This document shows positions 34,612 through 43,619 of a stretch of DNA of 64,000 nt, piece after piece; positions within the stretch are counted from its first letter, which is position 1, and each line of letters begins with the position of its first letter. The notes under the pieces are model-generated. The model was not told the origin of the DNA, did no database searches, and saw nothing but the letters and a program-made list of their open reading frames with translations. The position numbers and the translations under genes were made by a program. This DNA comes from Marivivens donghaensis (lineage in GTDB: Bacteria; Pseudomonadota; Alphaproteobacteria; Rhodobacterales; Rhodobacteraceae): the NCBI RefSeq assembly GCF_023541015.1, contig NZ_JALNPR010000005.1, positions 1-64,000 of the forward strand. Direction: 5' to 3'.

Positions 34612-35606
34612 TCACCGAAACTCTGAACGAACTGCCCCTCGTATCGGCAGAGCTAAGGGCCAAAATCCTTTCTGCCCCACGCACCACAGAGGCGCACCGC
34701 GATCTGTTTGAACAAACAGACGCGATGCATTTTGTGCAGACAGGAGGCGAGGCAACCTCCGAGGCTCTACCGAGCCCACTGACGATCGCCGCATGGAATG
34801 TTGAACGCTGTCTGTTCCCCAAAGAAACTGCCGATAAACTACGAGCCGAAGGTGCTGATATTGTTTTGCTGTCCGAAGTCGACCACGGCATGGCCCGCAC
34901 AGGCCAACGTCACACGACCGAAGAGGTCGCAGCGCACCTCGGCATGGCCTACATTTACGGCGTCGAGTTTTTCGAGCTTGGCCTTGGCAGTCCCACCGAG
35001 CGTGAATTCTGCGAGGACACCCAAAATGCTCGTGGCTGGCACGGCAACGCGATCCTGTCTGCGGTGCCGTTCAATCGTGTCGCGCTCGTGCGGCTCGACG
35101 ATCACGGACATTGGTTCTCGACCGAGTTTGGCGCCGATCCAGGTCAGCCACGCATCGGGGGCCGGATGGCTCTCCTCGCGGAGGCCGAAACCGAAAATGG
35201 TCCGATTTGTGTCGTATCGACCCATCTTGAGAGCAATTCAAACGAAGCCCACCGTGCGGCCCAGTTTTATATCCTGATGGATGCCATCGACGATTTCGCC
35301 CCCGACCTACCTGCGGTGATCGGAGGAGACTTGAACACAGGCAACCACATGCCTCCTGATTTCGATTGGCAGTCCGAGACCCTGTTCGAGAACGCGCGGA
35401 ACCGTGGCTATCATTGGGATGGCACTGCCGAGGGTATGACCACCCGCCCCAGCCTAATCACCCGTCACCCCGACCGCACGATGAAACTCGATTGGTTTGC
35501 TTGCAGAGGTCTGACCGCACAGGCGCCGCGTATCGTGTCTTCGATGAATGGCGAGGTCCCGCTTTCAGATCATGATCTGATCGTAATGGAGTGTGTCAGC
35601 GAGTAA
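34608..35606 (+). CDS. Endonuclease/exonuclease/phosphatase-family protein in the ugp operon
   Basis: 332-residue soluble enzyme of the EEP fold. Catalytic motifs: IAAWNVERC (metal asparagine), [13 protein letters not shown] (glutamate), [22 protein letters not shown] (histidine), [10 protein letters not shown] (aspartate/asparagine) and PLSDHDLIV (final aspartate-histidine). No signal peptide is seen. It overlaps ugpC by four bases, the place where many ugp operons carry ugpQ, a glycerophosphodiester phosphodiesterase of a different fold. A phosphodiesterase acting on imported glycerophosphodiesters is therefore a reasonable inference. Confidence 0.85.
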   Translation: MITETLNELPLVSAELRAKILSAPRTTEAHRDLFEQTDAMHFVQTGGEATSEALPSPLTIAAWNVERCLFPKETADKLRAEGADIVLLSEVDHGMARTGQRHTTEEVAAHLGMAYIYGVEFFELGLGSPTEREFCEDTQNARGWHGNAILSAVPFNRVALVRLDDHGHWFSTEFGADPGQPRIGGRMALLAEAETENGPICVVSTHLESNSNEAHRAAQFYILMDAIDDFAPDLPAVIGGDLNTGNHMPPDFDWQSETLFENARNRGYHWDGTAEGMTTRPSLITRHPDRTMKLDWFACRGLTAQAPRIVSSMNGEVPLSDHDLIVMECVSE

Positions 35607-35711
35607 TTTGGACGAACCTTGCGTTCAACCTCTATGCGGCGGGCATCGCTTTGGGCACAACAGACGTTCGATGGCCGACTGCTTGATTTAGAGCCATAAC
35701 CGCCTAGCTCG

Positions 35712-35933
35712 ATGAGGATGACGAAACGAGAAATTATCCCCGAAGACCATCTGAGCGAGATTGTCGAAATGGCGCTGTCTGATGATATCCAATTCGCGGA
35801 CATTGAGCGCCAGTATGGGCTGTCCGAGAAGGCTGTCAAAGCGCTTATGCGAGACACCCTTAAACCCGGGAGCTACAGATCCTGGAGAAAGCGCGTGCGT
35901 GTTTTTTCGGACCGCCGCGAACACTATAAATAG
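35712..35933 (+). CDS. TIGR03643-family (DUF2805) small protein
   Basis: 73-residue protein with a helix-turn-helix-like core (DIERQYGLSEKAVKALMRD) and a basic tail (PGSYRSWRKRVRVFSDRREHY) that marks the TIGR03643 family. The IIPEDHLSEIVEMALSDD start is also typical. The function is unknown; a nucleic-acid-binding role is suggested by the fold but not proven. It stands alone, 105 bp after the ugp operon. A second ATG two codons in is an equally good start. Confidence 0.78.
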   Translation: MRMTKREIIPEDHLSEIVEMALSDDIQFADIERQYGLSEKAVKALMRDTLKPGSYRSWRKRVRVFSDRREHYK

Positions 35934-36101
35934 TCAATAGGCCCCCGTCAGAGCAGGTTTCAGTTCACGGGACAAAGGATCATTTGTCAGCGGTTGCACA
36001 ATATCTGCAATCGTTGTTTGGTGTGCTATGGTAGTTAAATGCCTTAAGACGCCGTTCCCAAATACTTTTTCCGAGGGCAACACATTGAAAACAGCAACGG
36101 T

Positions 36102-36509
36102 ATGAAACGTCATTTTACAACTCGTGCATTCATAACGGCTCTGCTCTTTGGGGCGCTCTATTCGCTGGTTATTGGAATTATTGGAGAGGTGGCTGTTGAG
36201 TATTGGGGCCGTCCCAGAGGTGTCGCCTATGGCATCTTCGGCTACTATTACTGGGTCTTTCTCAGCATCAATGGGCTTGCAATGGGCTTTGTTTTTCGGA
36301 CGACACCAATTCGGTATGCGCTGCCAATGTTCGTGACCATCATTACCGTGCCGACATTTCTGTTTTTGCCAGATCAGGGCGAGCGTCCGATCCTTGCCGT
36401 GTATGCTGGTGCCATCTCAATGTGTCTGGCCTTGGCTGCGTTGGAATACTATCGCAGGAAGCGACCCAAACGGCAGTCTGATGCTAGTATGAAGGACTTA
36501 CGAAGCTGA
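36102..36509 (+). CDS. Hypothetical four-helix membrane protein
   Basis: 135 residues with four predicted membrane segments (about 10-34 ITALLFGALYSLVIGIIGEV, 43-62 YYYWVFLSINGLAMGFVF, 70-88 YALPMFVTIITVPTFLFL, 94-114 PILAVYAGAISMCLALAAL) and a basic C-terminal tail (RRKRPKRQ). I do not recognise the family. Its 3' end overlaps the convergent gene at 36484 by 26 bp. Only a short ribosome-binding-like sequence precedes the ATG. Confidence 0.6.
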   Translation: MKRHFTTRAFITALLFGALYSLVIGIIGEVAVEYWGRPRGVAYGIFGYYYWVFLSINGLAMGFVFRTTPIRYALPMFVTIITVPTFLFLPDQGERPILAVYAGAISMCLALAALEYYRRKRPKRQSDASMKDLRS

Positions 36510-37476
36510 TACTGCTCACGCGTTTATCCTGTCCGAATTCAATCAAGATACCCCATTCGTCCTCCGCATCGGGTACGTCGGAGCAGACGTGGGTATAATA
36601 CCGATCTGAGGTGGCTGAATATCCGCTTGGCACACGCCCCAAAATACGGATCACTTCGCCGCGGGTCAGGCCAACCCTTAGCCCTGAGGGCGTGTGCCAA
36701 CCCGGTGATGTGGTGGACATTCCATAGACCTTGTCCTGAAAAATATCGATATTCGCGCCAACAAGGACCATCCGATCTATCAACTCACCGCTCCCGAAAG
36801 GGTCTGCGACCGTTTCGGGTGATCCAAGTTTGCCGAGCGTATCCAGCGGACTGCCCATGCTGACGCCATTCAGGCTGAACTCGGATACGGGCAGGCAATC
36901 TTCGACGGTCTGATACAGATGGCTTTCCAACAGAAGCGGCGTGATCGGCGGTACAATACTGTCCGATACCCATGTAAAGGAGGATGGGTCCCACGACTGC
37001 CCAGCTGCTACCTTGATGTCAAGAATGCCGCCGCCAAAACCGTAGCTCACCGTTTCGGGGATGCATTCGAGACGTGCGGCTATTTCACCGCTCTGGGTCA
37101 CCTCTACCCAGCCAAAGCGCCTGATTGGCTTTTGCATCTCTTTTTCAGAAAATGGACGGTCAAAGCCGCCGCCAACGTCATAGGCAAAGTCTCCGTTGTA
37201 AAAGGTAACGCTTTCGCTGATCGCTTTCCCCAGACCCGACCATGGTTCATAGTCAACACGCTCAACAGGTTCTGACAGGAACAGATCAGGTGTGCCGCCG
37301 ACAGGCCCATAGCTGTAGGTTGCGACCTGATCGTCGAAACAGACAAATACCTCTGTGTTGCGTCCCTCGATCTGGCACGATGTAAAGGGTTCTTGTCCTG
37401 CCGGACAACCAGCCTGCGTCATGTTACCGATAAGTGCGCAGCAAGAGGCGAGATACGGGACAAGGTTCTGTTTCAT
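36484..37476 (-). CDS. Hypothetical exported protein
   Basis: 330 residues from the ATG at 37476 (KQNLVPYLASCCALIGNMTQ), which gives a signal-peptide-like N-terminus, with possible lipidation at a cysteine; the open frame extends to 37509. The mature part is rich in aromatic residues, glycine and acidic residues, with cysteines that could form disulfides (CPAGQEPFTSCQIEG, HVCSDVPDAEDEW) and a pattern TPSGLRVGLTRGEVIRILGR recalling small lipoprotein-like beta modules. No catalytic motif is seen. It follows the gene at 37487 by 10 bp, so the two probably form an operon. Confidence 0.6.
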   Translation of the reverse strand: MKQNLVPYLASCCALIGNMTQAGCPAGQEPFTSCQIEGRNTEVFVCFDDQVATYSYGPVGGTPDLFLSEPVERVDYEPWSGLGKAISESVTFYNGDFAYDVGGGFDRPFSEKEMQKPIRRFGWVEVTQSGEIAARLECIPETVSYGFGGGILDIKVAAGQSWDPSSFTWVSDSIVPPITPLLLESHLYQTVEDCLPVSEFSLNGVSMGSPLDTLGKLGSPETVADPFGSGELIDRMVLVGANIDIFQDKVYGMSTTSPGWHTPSGLRVGLTRGEVIRILGRVPSGYSATSDRYYTHVCSDVPDAEDEWGILIEFGQDKRVSSISFVSPSY

Positions 37477-37486
37477 GCCCTCGAGC

Positions 37487-37945
37487 CTAATCCATTTCGC
37501 CTCTTCCAATCAAACCGAGTTTCAATGCAGACTCCCGCATCGCTTCGACGGCTCGCATTGGCGGGTTTGCAGCACATGTGCCCGAAATTTCGTAGTAGAA
37601 ATCGGAATAGAGCAAAGGCCAAGGCGTTGACTGCGTAACCACTTTGCTTTCACTGATGTTGTTATCGCGCATAAATCCCATCATCAGAACAGCAAATGGC
37701 AGAACGTCTTCGGATGGGAGCCCTAGGTCCGCATGAAACGCGGCGGTCCGCCCGTAATGGACAATCTCTGCGTCATGGTAGGCATCGATGACTTCAGTGT
37801 GGCGTTCACTAAGCTCCTCACACGTCAATTCTGACAGGTCATCGAAGGTGTAATGCCTGATAGGGGCCGGACCTGACCAGACGAAAGCAGCCAGAGCAGC
37901 TACCGAGACACATAACATAAGAGCAACTGCAACATACACCTTCAT
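37487..37945 (-). CDS. Hypothetical membrane-anchored protein
   Basis: 152 residues from the ATG at 37945 (KVYVAVALMLCVSVAALAAF), giving one N-terminal membrane helix or signal anchor and a small extracytoplasmic domain (FDDLSELTCEELSERHTEVI, SEVVTQS-like end region with two cysteines). The frame is open to 38068 and would add 41 residues of low complexity; I judge the shorter form more likely. The family is not recognised. It is 10 bp upstream of the exported-protein gene at 36484. Confidence 0.55.
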   Translation of the reverse strand: MKVYVAVALMLCVSVAALAAFVWSGPAPIRHYTFDDLSELTCEELSERHTEVIDAYHDAEIVHYGRTAAFHADLGLPSEDVLPFAVLMMGFMRDNNISESKVVTQSTPWPLLYSDFYYEISGTCAANPPMRAVEAMRESALKLGLIGRGEMD

Positions 37946-38243
37946 GATGCCAACTTGGATATGTGCAAGTGGATTGTCAAAACGCAATGAACTGCTCGGA
38001 GGCTGGGAGGGGGTTTTGGACGAAAGGCCCACGACCACATTCTTTTTACGTTGATTAGACATCATCATATTTTACTCGAGTAAAACAGCTGAGGCCAGAT
38101 CAGCGCATCCGGCCCAAAGCTGCCATTTGCCAATGGCGCAGTGAACGTCAGGTAAGGCTCCATTTGTCTTAACGACACGTTTGAGCCTGGACGATTGGCC
38201 GAGTCGAGGAACGATCCTCAAAGGTGCTACATTCTTCCTAAAA

Positions 38244-39614
38244 CTATGCTGAAATCGGAAGGCATATCGTGAACTGAGCTCCTTTGGAGACTAGATCTAC
38301 TGTTAACCTGCCGTTCGATTGCTGGACGATCTCATTTGCAATCGCGAGGCCCAATCCGCTGCCTGTATTCGGTTCAAGCTGTGTGAAGCGTCCAAAAATT
38401 TTTGTGGCGTTGTCAGGATGCAGATCCTTTCCGTCGTCCCAGATAGACACTTTCGCGTGGTTGTCTTCCGCGTAGCAGTTGACGATTATTGTGCTCAATA
38501 ACGGGCCGCCATGCGTCAGGGCATTGTCCAGTATGTTCTTGATCGCCTCTTTCAATAAAACTTCTGTACCATGAACTTTTAGCGCACCGTCAGATGAGTT
38601 GAATTCAAAGTGGATGTCTTGCTTGAGTACGAGGTAGGCGAAATCGGTGCAAACATCTGAGACGACAGAGTTCAGGTTGATCTCATGTGTTTCTCTCTGG
38701 TCGCGGCCATATGTCAGCCGTTCTAGGGACAAGAGTTGCTCGGTGACATGGGCTGAGTGTTTGGCAGCATAGAGAAGCTTTTCGATCCGTTGTTCGCGAT
38801 CCTCGTTTGTTTTCGCAGATTTGACGGCCTCTGCCATTGCCAAGATGCCAGCTGCAGGATTTCGAAGTTGATGGGCCGCGTCAGATATAAAGGCCTGTTG
38901 AGCCGAGATGCTGTCGGAAACTTGCCCGAACAGACGGTTTAACGTTCTCACAATCCCTTTTACTTCGCCTGGAACAGCCCGTTTGATCGGGCTTAGATCG
39001 TTCTGAGATCGCTTATCGATTGCGTCTTGAAGGTCGTTGAGGGGGCGCAGACCCAACTGCACACCAAACCAAACGACAAGAGCAAGAGTCACCAGAAGTG
39101 CGCCCATCAATGCAGCAGCCTTAAGTGCGAGATCTCGTGCAAATTCGTTTCGGTCTGACATGCGTTGCCAAACTCGAATTATCGTTTGACCCGTTATGCC
39201 TCCGACTTGAGTGTTTTCGGTGAGCTTTAAGACACGGACCGGCTCATCACGGTATATGGCTTCAAAATAGGACGTCGTTTGAGGTTCAGCGCCGAGCGTT
39301 GCTGGTTCGACGGGTGGATACGCATATCCGGTGACGTAATATCCACCAGGTCCTGTCGCGTGATAGAAGACTTCGCCGCCAGACGCGTCGGTGAGTAAAT
39401 CGCGGGTTGAAGGCGAAAGTGCGTCGCCCTCAGAGCTCGCTACGTCGCGTGAAATTGCTAAGGCTGTAGACAGCAAACCCCTATCAAAAAGCTCGTTTGC
39501 AGTCTGTTGGGCAACCGAAAATCGCCAATAGCCAAGAAATAAGCTCACAATCAAAAGTGGTGTAAGGATCAGAACGAATAGGCGAAATCGAAGTGTATGC
39601 GGGTCGGTTTTCAT
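38244..39614 (-). CDS. tctE: Sensor histidine kinase (TctE-like)
   Basis: 456-residue membrane sensor. The first helix (RLFVLILTPLLIVSLFLGYW) and the second (LKAAALMGALLVTLALVVWF, near residue 170) bracket a periplasmic domain of about 130 residues. The H-box is DAAHQLRNPAAGI, with the HQLR form typical of TctE/QseC relatives. The ATPase part has N-box (NILDNALTHGG), G1 (SIWDDGKDLHPDN) and G2 (GSGLGLAIANEI). The ATG at 39614 overlaps the regulator stop (ATGA). The tricarboxylate transporter encoded next door on the other strand is the likely target. Confidence 0.88.
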   Translation of the reverse strand: MKTDPHTLRFRLFVLILTPLLIVSLFLGYWRFSVAQQTANELFDRGLLSTALAISRDVASSEGDALSPSTRDLLTDASGGEVFYHATGPGGYYVTGYAYPPVEPATLGAEPQTTSYFEAIYRDEPVRVLKLTENTQVGGITGQTIIRVWQRMSDRNEFARDLALKAAALMGALLVTLALVVWFGVQLGLRPLNDLQDAIDKRSQNDLSPIKRAVPGEVKGIVRTLNRLFGQVSDSISAQQAFISDAAHQLRNPAAGILAMAEAVKSAKTNEDREQRIEKLLYAAKHSAHVTEQLLSLERLTYGRDQRETHEINLNSVVSDVCTDFAYLVLKQDIHFEFNSSDGALKVHGTEVLLKEAIKNILDNALTHGGPLLSTIIVNCYAEDNHAKVSIWDDGKDLHPDNATKIFGRFTQLEPNTGSGLGLAIANEIVQQSNGRLTVDLVSKGAQFTICLPISA

Positions 39615-40318
39615 CCTTCGACCTCGAGTAGATATCCGAGGCCGCGGGCGGTCTTGATTTGAACCCCACATTGCGCCAATCGGCGGCGAAGGCGCGAAAT
39701 ATGAGGTTCAATTGCCGTGTCATCCACATCAGCACCGATACCGTAAACGTGGTCAATAATTTGGGACTTGGATACCAATCTCCCCTTGCGTTCGATGAGG
39801 CATTCTAAAGTCGCCAGTTCTTTGCGTGGTAAATCGAGGGGAAGGCCGTCAACAGTCACTTGGCGAGTCGAGCGATCAAAAATAAGTCGACCGAGGGTCT
39901 CTTTCGGGCTGTATTCGAGGTTTTTACGTCGTGAAAGAGCTCTGATCCGTGCTTCGAGTTCGTCCATTTCAAAGGGTTTCACCAGATAATCATCAGCGCC
40001 GCGATCCAGTCCTAAAACACGGTCGCTGGTTTCAATGCGGGCCGTGAGCAAGATCACGGGTGTATGCCCTCCGCGTTGTCGCAGCGCGTGCAACACGTCC
40101 AAGCCACTCATACTTGGCAGATTGATATCAAGCACGATGAGGTCTGCGCCTTCATTGCGAAGGTAAGTGTCGGCTTCTAATCCATCATGCAGAACGTCAA
40201 CAGCATGGCCGCGGTCCCTCAATCTATAGGCGATCGCGTTGGAGAGTGTGACGTTGTCTTCGATGATGACGATACGAATTTTTCGACTCCGCAAGTTTGC
40301 CGCAAGGTTCGCACACAA
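39611..40318 (-). CDS. tctD: OmpR-family response regulator (TctD-like)
   Basis: 235 residues. The receiver domain has the acidic pocket (IVIIEDN), phosphoacceptor aspartate (DLIVLDINLPSMSG) and conserved lysine (DYLVKPFEMDEL). The C-terminal winged helix is of the OmpR type (LPRKELATLECLIERKG, VDDTAIEPHISRLRRRLA). The frame begins with a TTG at 40318; another TTG at 40294 (RSRKIRIVIIEDN) is equally possible. It diverges from tctC with a 105-bp spacer. Phosphorylated TctD normally activates tctCBA transcription when tricarboxylates are present. Confidence 0.88.
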   Translation of the reverse strand: MCANLAANLRSRKIRIVIIEDNVTLSNAIAYRLRDRGHAVDVLHDGLEADTYLRNEGADLIVLDINLPSMSGLDVLHALRQRGGHTPVILLTARIETSDRVLGLDRGADDYLVKPFEMDELEARIRALSRRKNLEYSPKETLGRLIFDRSTRQVTVDGLPLDLPRKELATLECLIERKGRLVSKSQIIDHVYGIGADVDDTAIEPHISRLRRRLAQCGVQIKTARGLGYLLEVEG

Positions 40319-40423
40319 AGTTCAACGCGTTGGAGGGGGGAATCAATCCCCAAAAAATAAATCGGATTAAAGTGGAGTTTTGACTGCCGCTGTGATCCCA
40401 TCGGTCATTAAGGGAGGAAACCA

Positions 40424-41512
40424 ATGACCTTACTAAAGCTTTCACGCCGTGCGGCGCTTGCCCTTACCGCAGCTGCTGGCTTGGCTGCGCCCGCAATGGC
40501 TGACGTTGATTTTTCCGGTAAAACGATTGAGTGGGTGATCCCATTCTCTGAAACTGGTGGGTCGGCGAAATGGGCGAACTTCTTTGCACCTCTTCTGTCC
40601 GAAGAGCTACCAGGTAACCCAACCGTTGTCGTTAAATTCATGCCAGGCGCTGGCTCCACTAAGGGCGCAAACTGGTTCCAAGAACAAACTGAAGGCGACG
40701 GCACGCTTCTGTTCGGTTCGTCCGGTTCTACTCAGTTCCCGTTCCTGCTGGATGACCCGCGCGTGATGTATGAATACGCGGATTGGAACGCAGTTATGGC
40801 AACAGGCACTGGCGGTGTTGCCTATCTCAACGCTGAAGATGGCGCGTTGTTCGATGGCTCGGCCAACCAACTGAAAGATATCCCGTTCATTTTCGGTTCG
40901 CAGGGCGCGACTGGTCTCGATCTTGTGCCTCTCTTGGCTTGGGAAATGCTGGGCATGAACGTCGAACCCGTCTTTGGCATCAAAGGCCGTGGCGATGGTC
41001 GTCTGATGTTTGAACGTGGTGAAGCAACGATCGATTACCAAACGTCGTCTGGCTACATCAGCGGTTCTATGGACCTCGTGAACGCAGGTACTGCGGTTCC
41101 AATGATGTCGTGGGGCGCTCTGGACGAAAACGGTATGATCGTGCGCGATCCAACGTTCCCTGATCTTCCGAGCTTTAAGGAAGTTTGTGAAGCGACTGAC
41201 GGTTGTGAAACCTCTGGCCCAGCATGGGATGCTTGGAAAGCGTTCTTTATCGCAGGCTACCCGTCCCAGAAGATCGCGTTCCTGCCAGCTGGAACTCCTC
41301 AGGACGTGATCGACACCTACACTGCAGCTTTTGAAGCAGTGCGGGCACGCCCAGATTTCAAAGAAATCGCATCCCAGCAGGTTGGCGAATACCCGATGTT
41401 CGTAGGTGCAGGTGCTCAAAAGGCAACCGACGAAGCGACAACTGTTTCGGACGAGGCAAAACAATTCGTCCTGACATGGCTTAAAGACGCATATGGCGTC
41501 GAACTGAACTAA
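40424..41512 (+). CDS. tctC: Tripartite tricarboxylate transporter substrate-binding protein
   Basis: 362-residue periplasmic binding protein of the TTT (Bug) family. The signal peptide contains SRRAALALTAAAGLAAPAMA; the twin arginine may or may not send it through Tat. TctC features include VDFSGKTIEWVIPFSETGG, VVVKFMPGAGSTKGANWF and KIAFLPAGTPQDVIDTY. A strong GGGAGGAAA site precedes the ATG. Four cysteines are present in the C-terminal half (EVCEATDGCETSG). It starts the operon and is followed by a hairpin before the permease gene. Confidence 0.9.
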   Translation: MTLLKLSRRAALALTAAAGLAAPAMADVDFSGKTIEWVIPFSETGGSAKWANFFAPLLSEELPGNPTVVVKFMPGAGSTKGANWFQEQTEGDGTLLFGSSGSTQFPFLLDDPRVMYEYADWNAVMATGTGGVAYLNAEDGALFDGSANQLKDIPFIFGSQGATGLDLVPLLAWEMLGMNVEPVFGIKGRGDGRLMFERGEATIDYQTSSGYISGSMDLVNAGTAVPMMSWGALDENGMIVRDPTFPDLPSFKEVCEATDGCETSGPAWDAWKAFFIAGYPSQKIAFLPAGTPQDVIDTYTAAFEAVRARPDFKEIASQQVGEYPMFVGAGAQKATDEATTVSDEAKQFVLTWLKDAYGVELN

Positions 41513-41523
41513 GCCAGTTCAAA

Positions 41524-41549
41524 GCGCCCTCTCGAATACGAGGGGGCGC
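41524..41549 (+). terminator. Hairpin between tctC and the TctA-TctB gene (attenuator-like)
   Basis: GCGCCCTCTCG and CGAGGGGGCGC form an 11-bp stem with one G-U pair and the tetraloop AATA, 11 bp after the tctC stop. It is not followed by a long T-run, so it may act as a partial terminator or mRNA stabiliser. Confidence 0.65.
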
Positions 41550-41588
41550 ACCTCATCAAAAAATCCAAATTAACAGAAAGCGACTCCG

Positions 41589-43619
41589 ATGGAGATTTTC
41601 GCCAACGCACTTCCTGCGCTCGGTGACGCATGGGCATTGATACTCCAGCCTATTGTGCTGGGCTATCTAATCCTTGGTGTCACCATGGGCCTCGCGGTTG
41701 GGGTTTTCCCTGGCCTTGGTGGTATCGCCGGCTTGTCCCTCCTGCTCCCCTTCATGTTCGGCATGGAACCCGTTTACGGTTTGGCCTTGATGGTGGGGAT
41801 GGTGGCGGTTGTGCCAACGTCAGACACCTTTGCTTCGGTCCTAATGGGGATACCTGGGTCATCGGCATCTCAGGCAACTGTGCTTGATGGTTTCCCGATG
41901 GCGAAGAAAGGCGAGGCCGCGCGTGCGCTTTCTGCGGCATTCGCATCTTCTCTGTTTGGCGGCTTAGTTGGGGCTCTCTTCCTGACTGCGTTTATCTTGG
42001 TCGCGCGTCCTATTGTTTTGGCATTCGGGTTACCCGAAATGCTGATGATAACGGTCCTAGGACTTTCGATGGTGGCTGTGCTTGCAGGGCGCGTTCCGTT
42101 GAAAGGACTGGCCGCTGCTGGCCTCGGCATGATGGTCGGGACTATCGGGATCGCCGACGCTGGCGGTTCGCTTCGTATGGCCAGCTATGACATCCCATAC
42201 CTGACCGATGGCCTTCAGTTGGTGATTGTCGGCCTTGGTATCTTTGCGATTCCAGAAATTGTGTCTCTGCTTCGTCAAGACCGCTCCATCTCTGAGAATA
42301 GCAATTTGGGCGCTGGTTGGCTGAGCGGGGTAAAGGACTGGTTTGACAATATCTGGCTGTCCGTCCGCTGCTCGTTGATCGGTGTCCTTGTCGGCATCAT
42401 TCCTGGCCTTGGTGGATCCGTTGTTGACTGGATCGCTTATGGCCACACGGTTCAGACCACCAAAGATAAATCGGGCTTTGGCAAAGGTAATGTGCGCGGT
42501 GTCATTGGGCCTGAAAGCTCGAACAACGCGAAAGAAGGCGGTGGCCTCGTTCCGACCTTGCTCTTTGGTATCCCGGGTTCGGGATCAATGGCGATCTTCA
42601 TCGGCGCTATTGCTCTTCTGGGCTCTGGTGACATCGAAGTCGGGCCTAAGATGCTCAAGGACAACCTCGACATCACTTATTCGATCGTCTGGTTGCTCGC
42701 GCTCGCAAACGTGTTTGGCACGCTGATGTGTATCGCGTTGTCGGGCGGGATCGCACGGTTGACGACGATCCGCTTCACATACCTTGCACCATTCCTGTTC
42801 ATGCTGATCAGCTTTGCGGCATTCCAATCTGGTCAGAGCTTTGAAGACCTCCTTGCTCTCTTTGCGATCGGGTTGGTCGGTATTTTCCTGCGGCGCTTTG
42901 ATTGGTCACGACCCGCATTCCTGATTGGGTTTGTTTTGTCGAACCCCGTGGAAAAGTTTTCCAACCAAGCGTTTCAGATTGCGAGCTTCAAGTTCCGTCG
43001 CGGCTTTGAGACGGGCATGGAATATCTGTTCAGCCCAATCGTCATTGTATTGATCATCGTTACCCTGATTTCGGTTGTCTTTGGCATCCGTCAGGCCAAA
43101 GCGATCATGGCGGAAGGCGATGTTCAGTCTGGTAGCAAGCGGGCACCCGTTACGTTCTTGCTGATCATCACAGCCTATCTCGTTGTTGCGCTGTTGAACG
43201 CCAATGCGATCCCAGACTTCAACATGACCGATAAAATCGTGCCGCTCGTTGTTGGTGGGATTTCGCTGGCCTGTTGCTTGATTGTGTTGGTGCAGATGAT
43301 GCGTAGCCCCGAAGGCGATGTGGTCTTTGCCGACAAAGAAGTGGCCGGTGAAGATGCGGACGCGCCTTACGGCCTTTGGTCGACGTTGGCGTGGTTTGCG
43401 GGATTGATCGCGGCCACGTGGGTCGTTGGTTTCATCATCGCTTTGGTTGGTTTCTTGATCACGTTCCTTCGGGTTCGCGCTCAGGCTGGTTGGTTCAAAA
43501 CTCTTATCCTCACGGCATGTGGCCTAGGGTTCATCTGTTTGATGGCCGGCGCATTGAACCGTGATTTCCCCCCAGGACTTTTGCAGGGAGCGGTTGATAT
43601 GCCGTGGCCGTTGAAATGA
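41589..43619 (+). CDS. tctA: Tripartite tricarboxylate transporter TctA-TctB fusion
   Basis: 676-residue membrane protein. Residues 1 to about 500 are the large TctA permease with its hallmark glycine-rich motifs (GLAVGVFPGLGGIAGLSLLL, VLMGIPGSSASQATVLDGFP, GIIPGLGGSVVDWIAYGH, VIGPESSNNAKEGGGLVPTL). Residues from about 515 on contain four more hydrophobic segments (VTFLLIITAYLVVALLNANA, IVPLVVGGISLACCLIVLVQ, STLAWFAGLIAATWVVGFII, LILTACGLGFICLMAGALN) matching the small TctB subunit, so TctA and TctB are joined in one chain. No separate tctB is present. The stop overlaps the next gene (ATGA). Confidence 0.9.
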   Translation: MEIFANALPALGDAWALILQPIVLGYLILGVTMGLAVGVFPGLGGIAGLSLLLPFMFGMEPVYGLALMVGMVAVVPTSDTFASVLMGIPGSSASQATVLDGFPMAKKGEAARALSAAFASSLFGGLVGALFLTAFILVARPIVLAFGLPEMLMITVLGLSMVAVLAGRVPLKGLAAAGLGMMVGTIGIADAGGSLRMASYDIPYLTDGLQLVIVGLGIFAIPEIVSLLRQDRSISENSNLGAGWLSGVKDWFDNIWLSVRCSLIGVLVGIIPGLGGSVVDWIAYGHTVQTTKDKSGFGKGNVRGVIGPESSNNAKEGGGLVPTLLFGIPGSGSMAIFIGAIALLGSGDIEVGPKMLKDNLDITYSIVWLLALANVFGTLMCIALSGGIARLTTIRFTYLAPFLFMLISFAAFQSGQSFEDLLALFAIGLVGIFLRRFDWSRPAFLIGFVLSNPVEKFSNQAFQIASFKFRRGFETGMEYLFSPIVIVLIIVTLISVVFGIRQAKAIMAEGDVQSGSKRAPVTFLLIITAYLVVALLNANAIPDFNMTDKIVPLVVGGISLACCLIVLVQMMRSPEGDVVFADKEVAGEDADAPYGLWSTLAWFAGLIAATWVVGFIIALVGFLITFLRVRAQAGWFKTLILTACGLGFICLMAGALNRDFPPGLLQGAVDMPWPLK

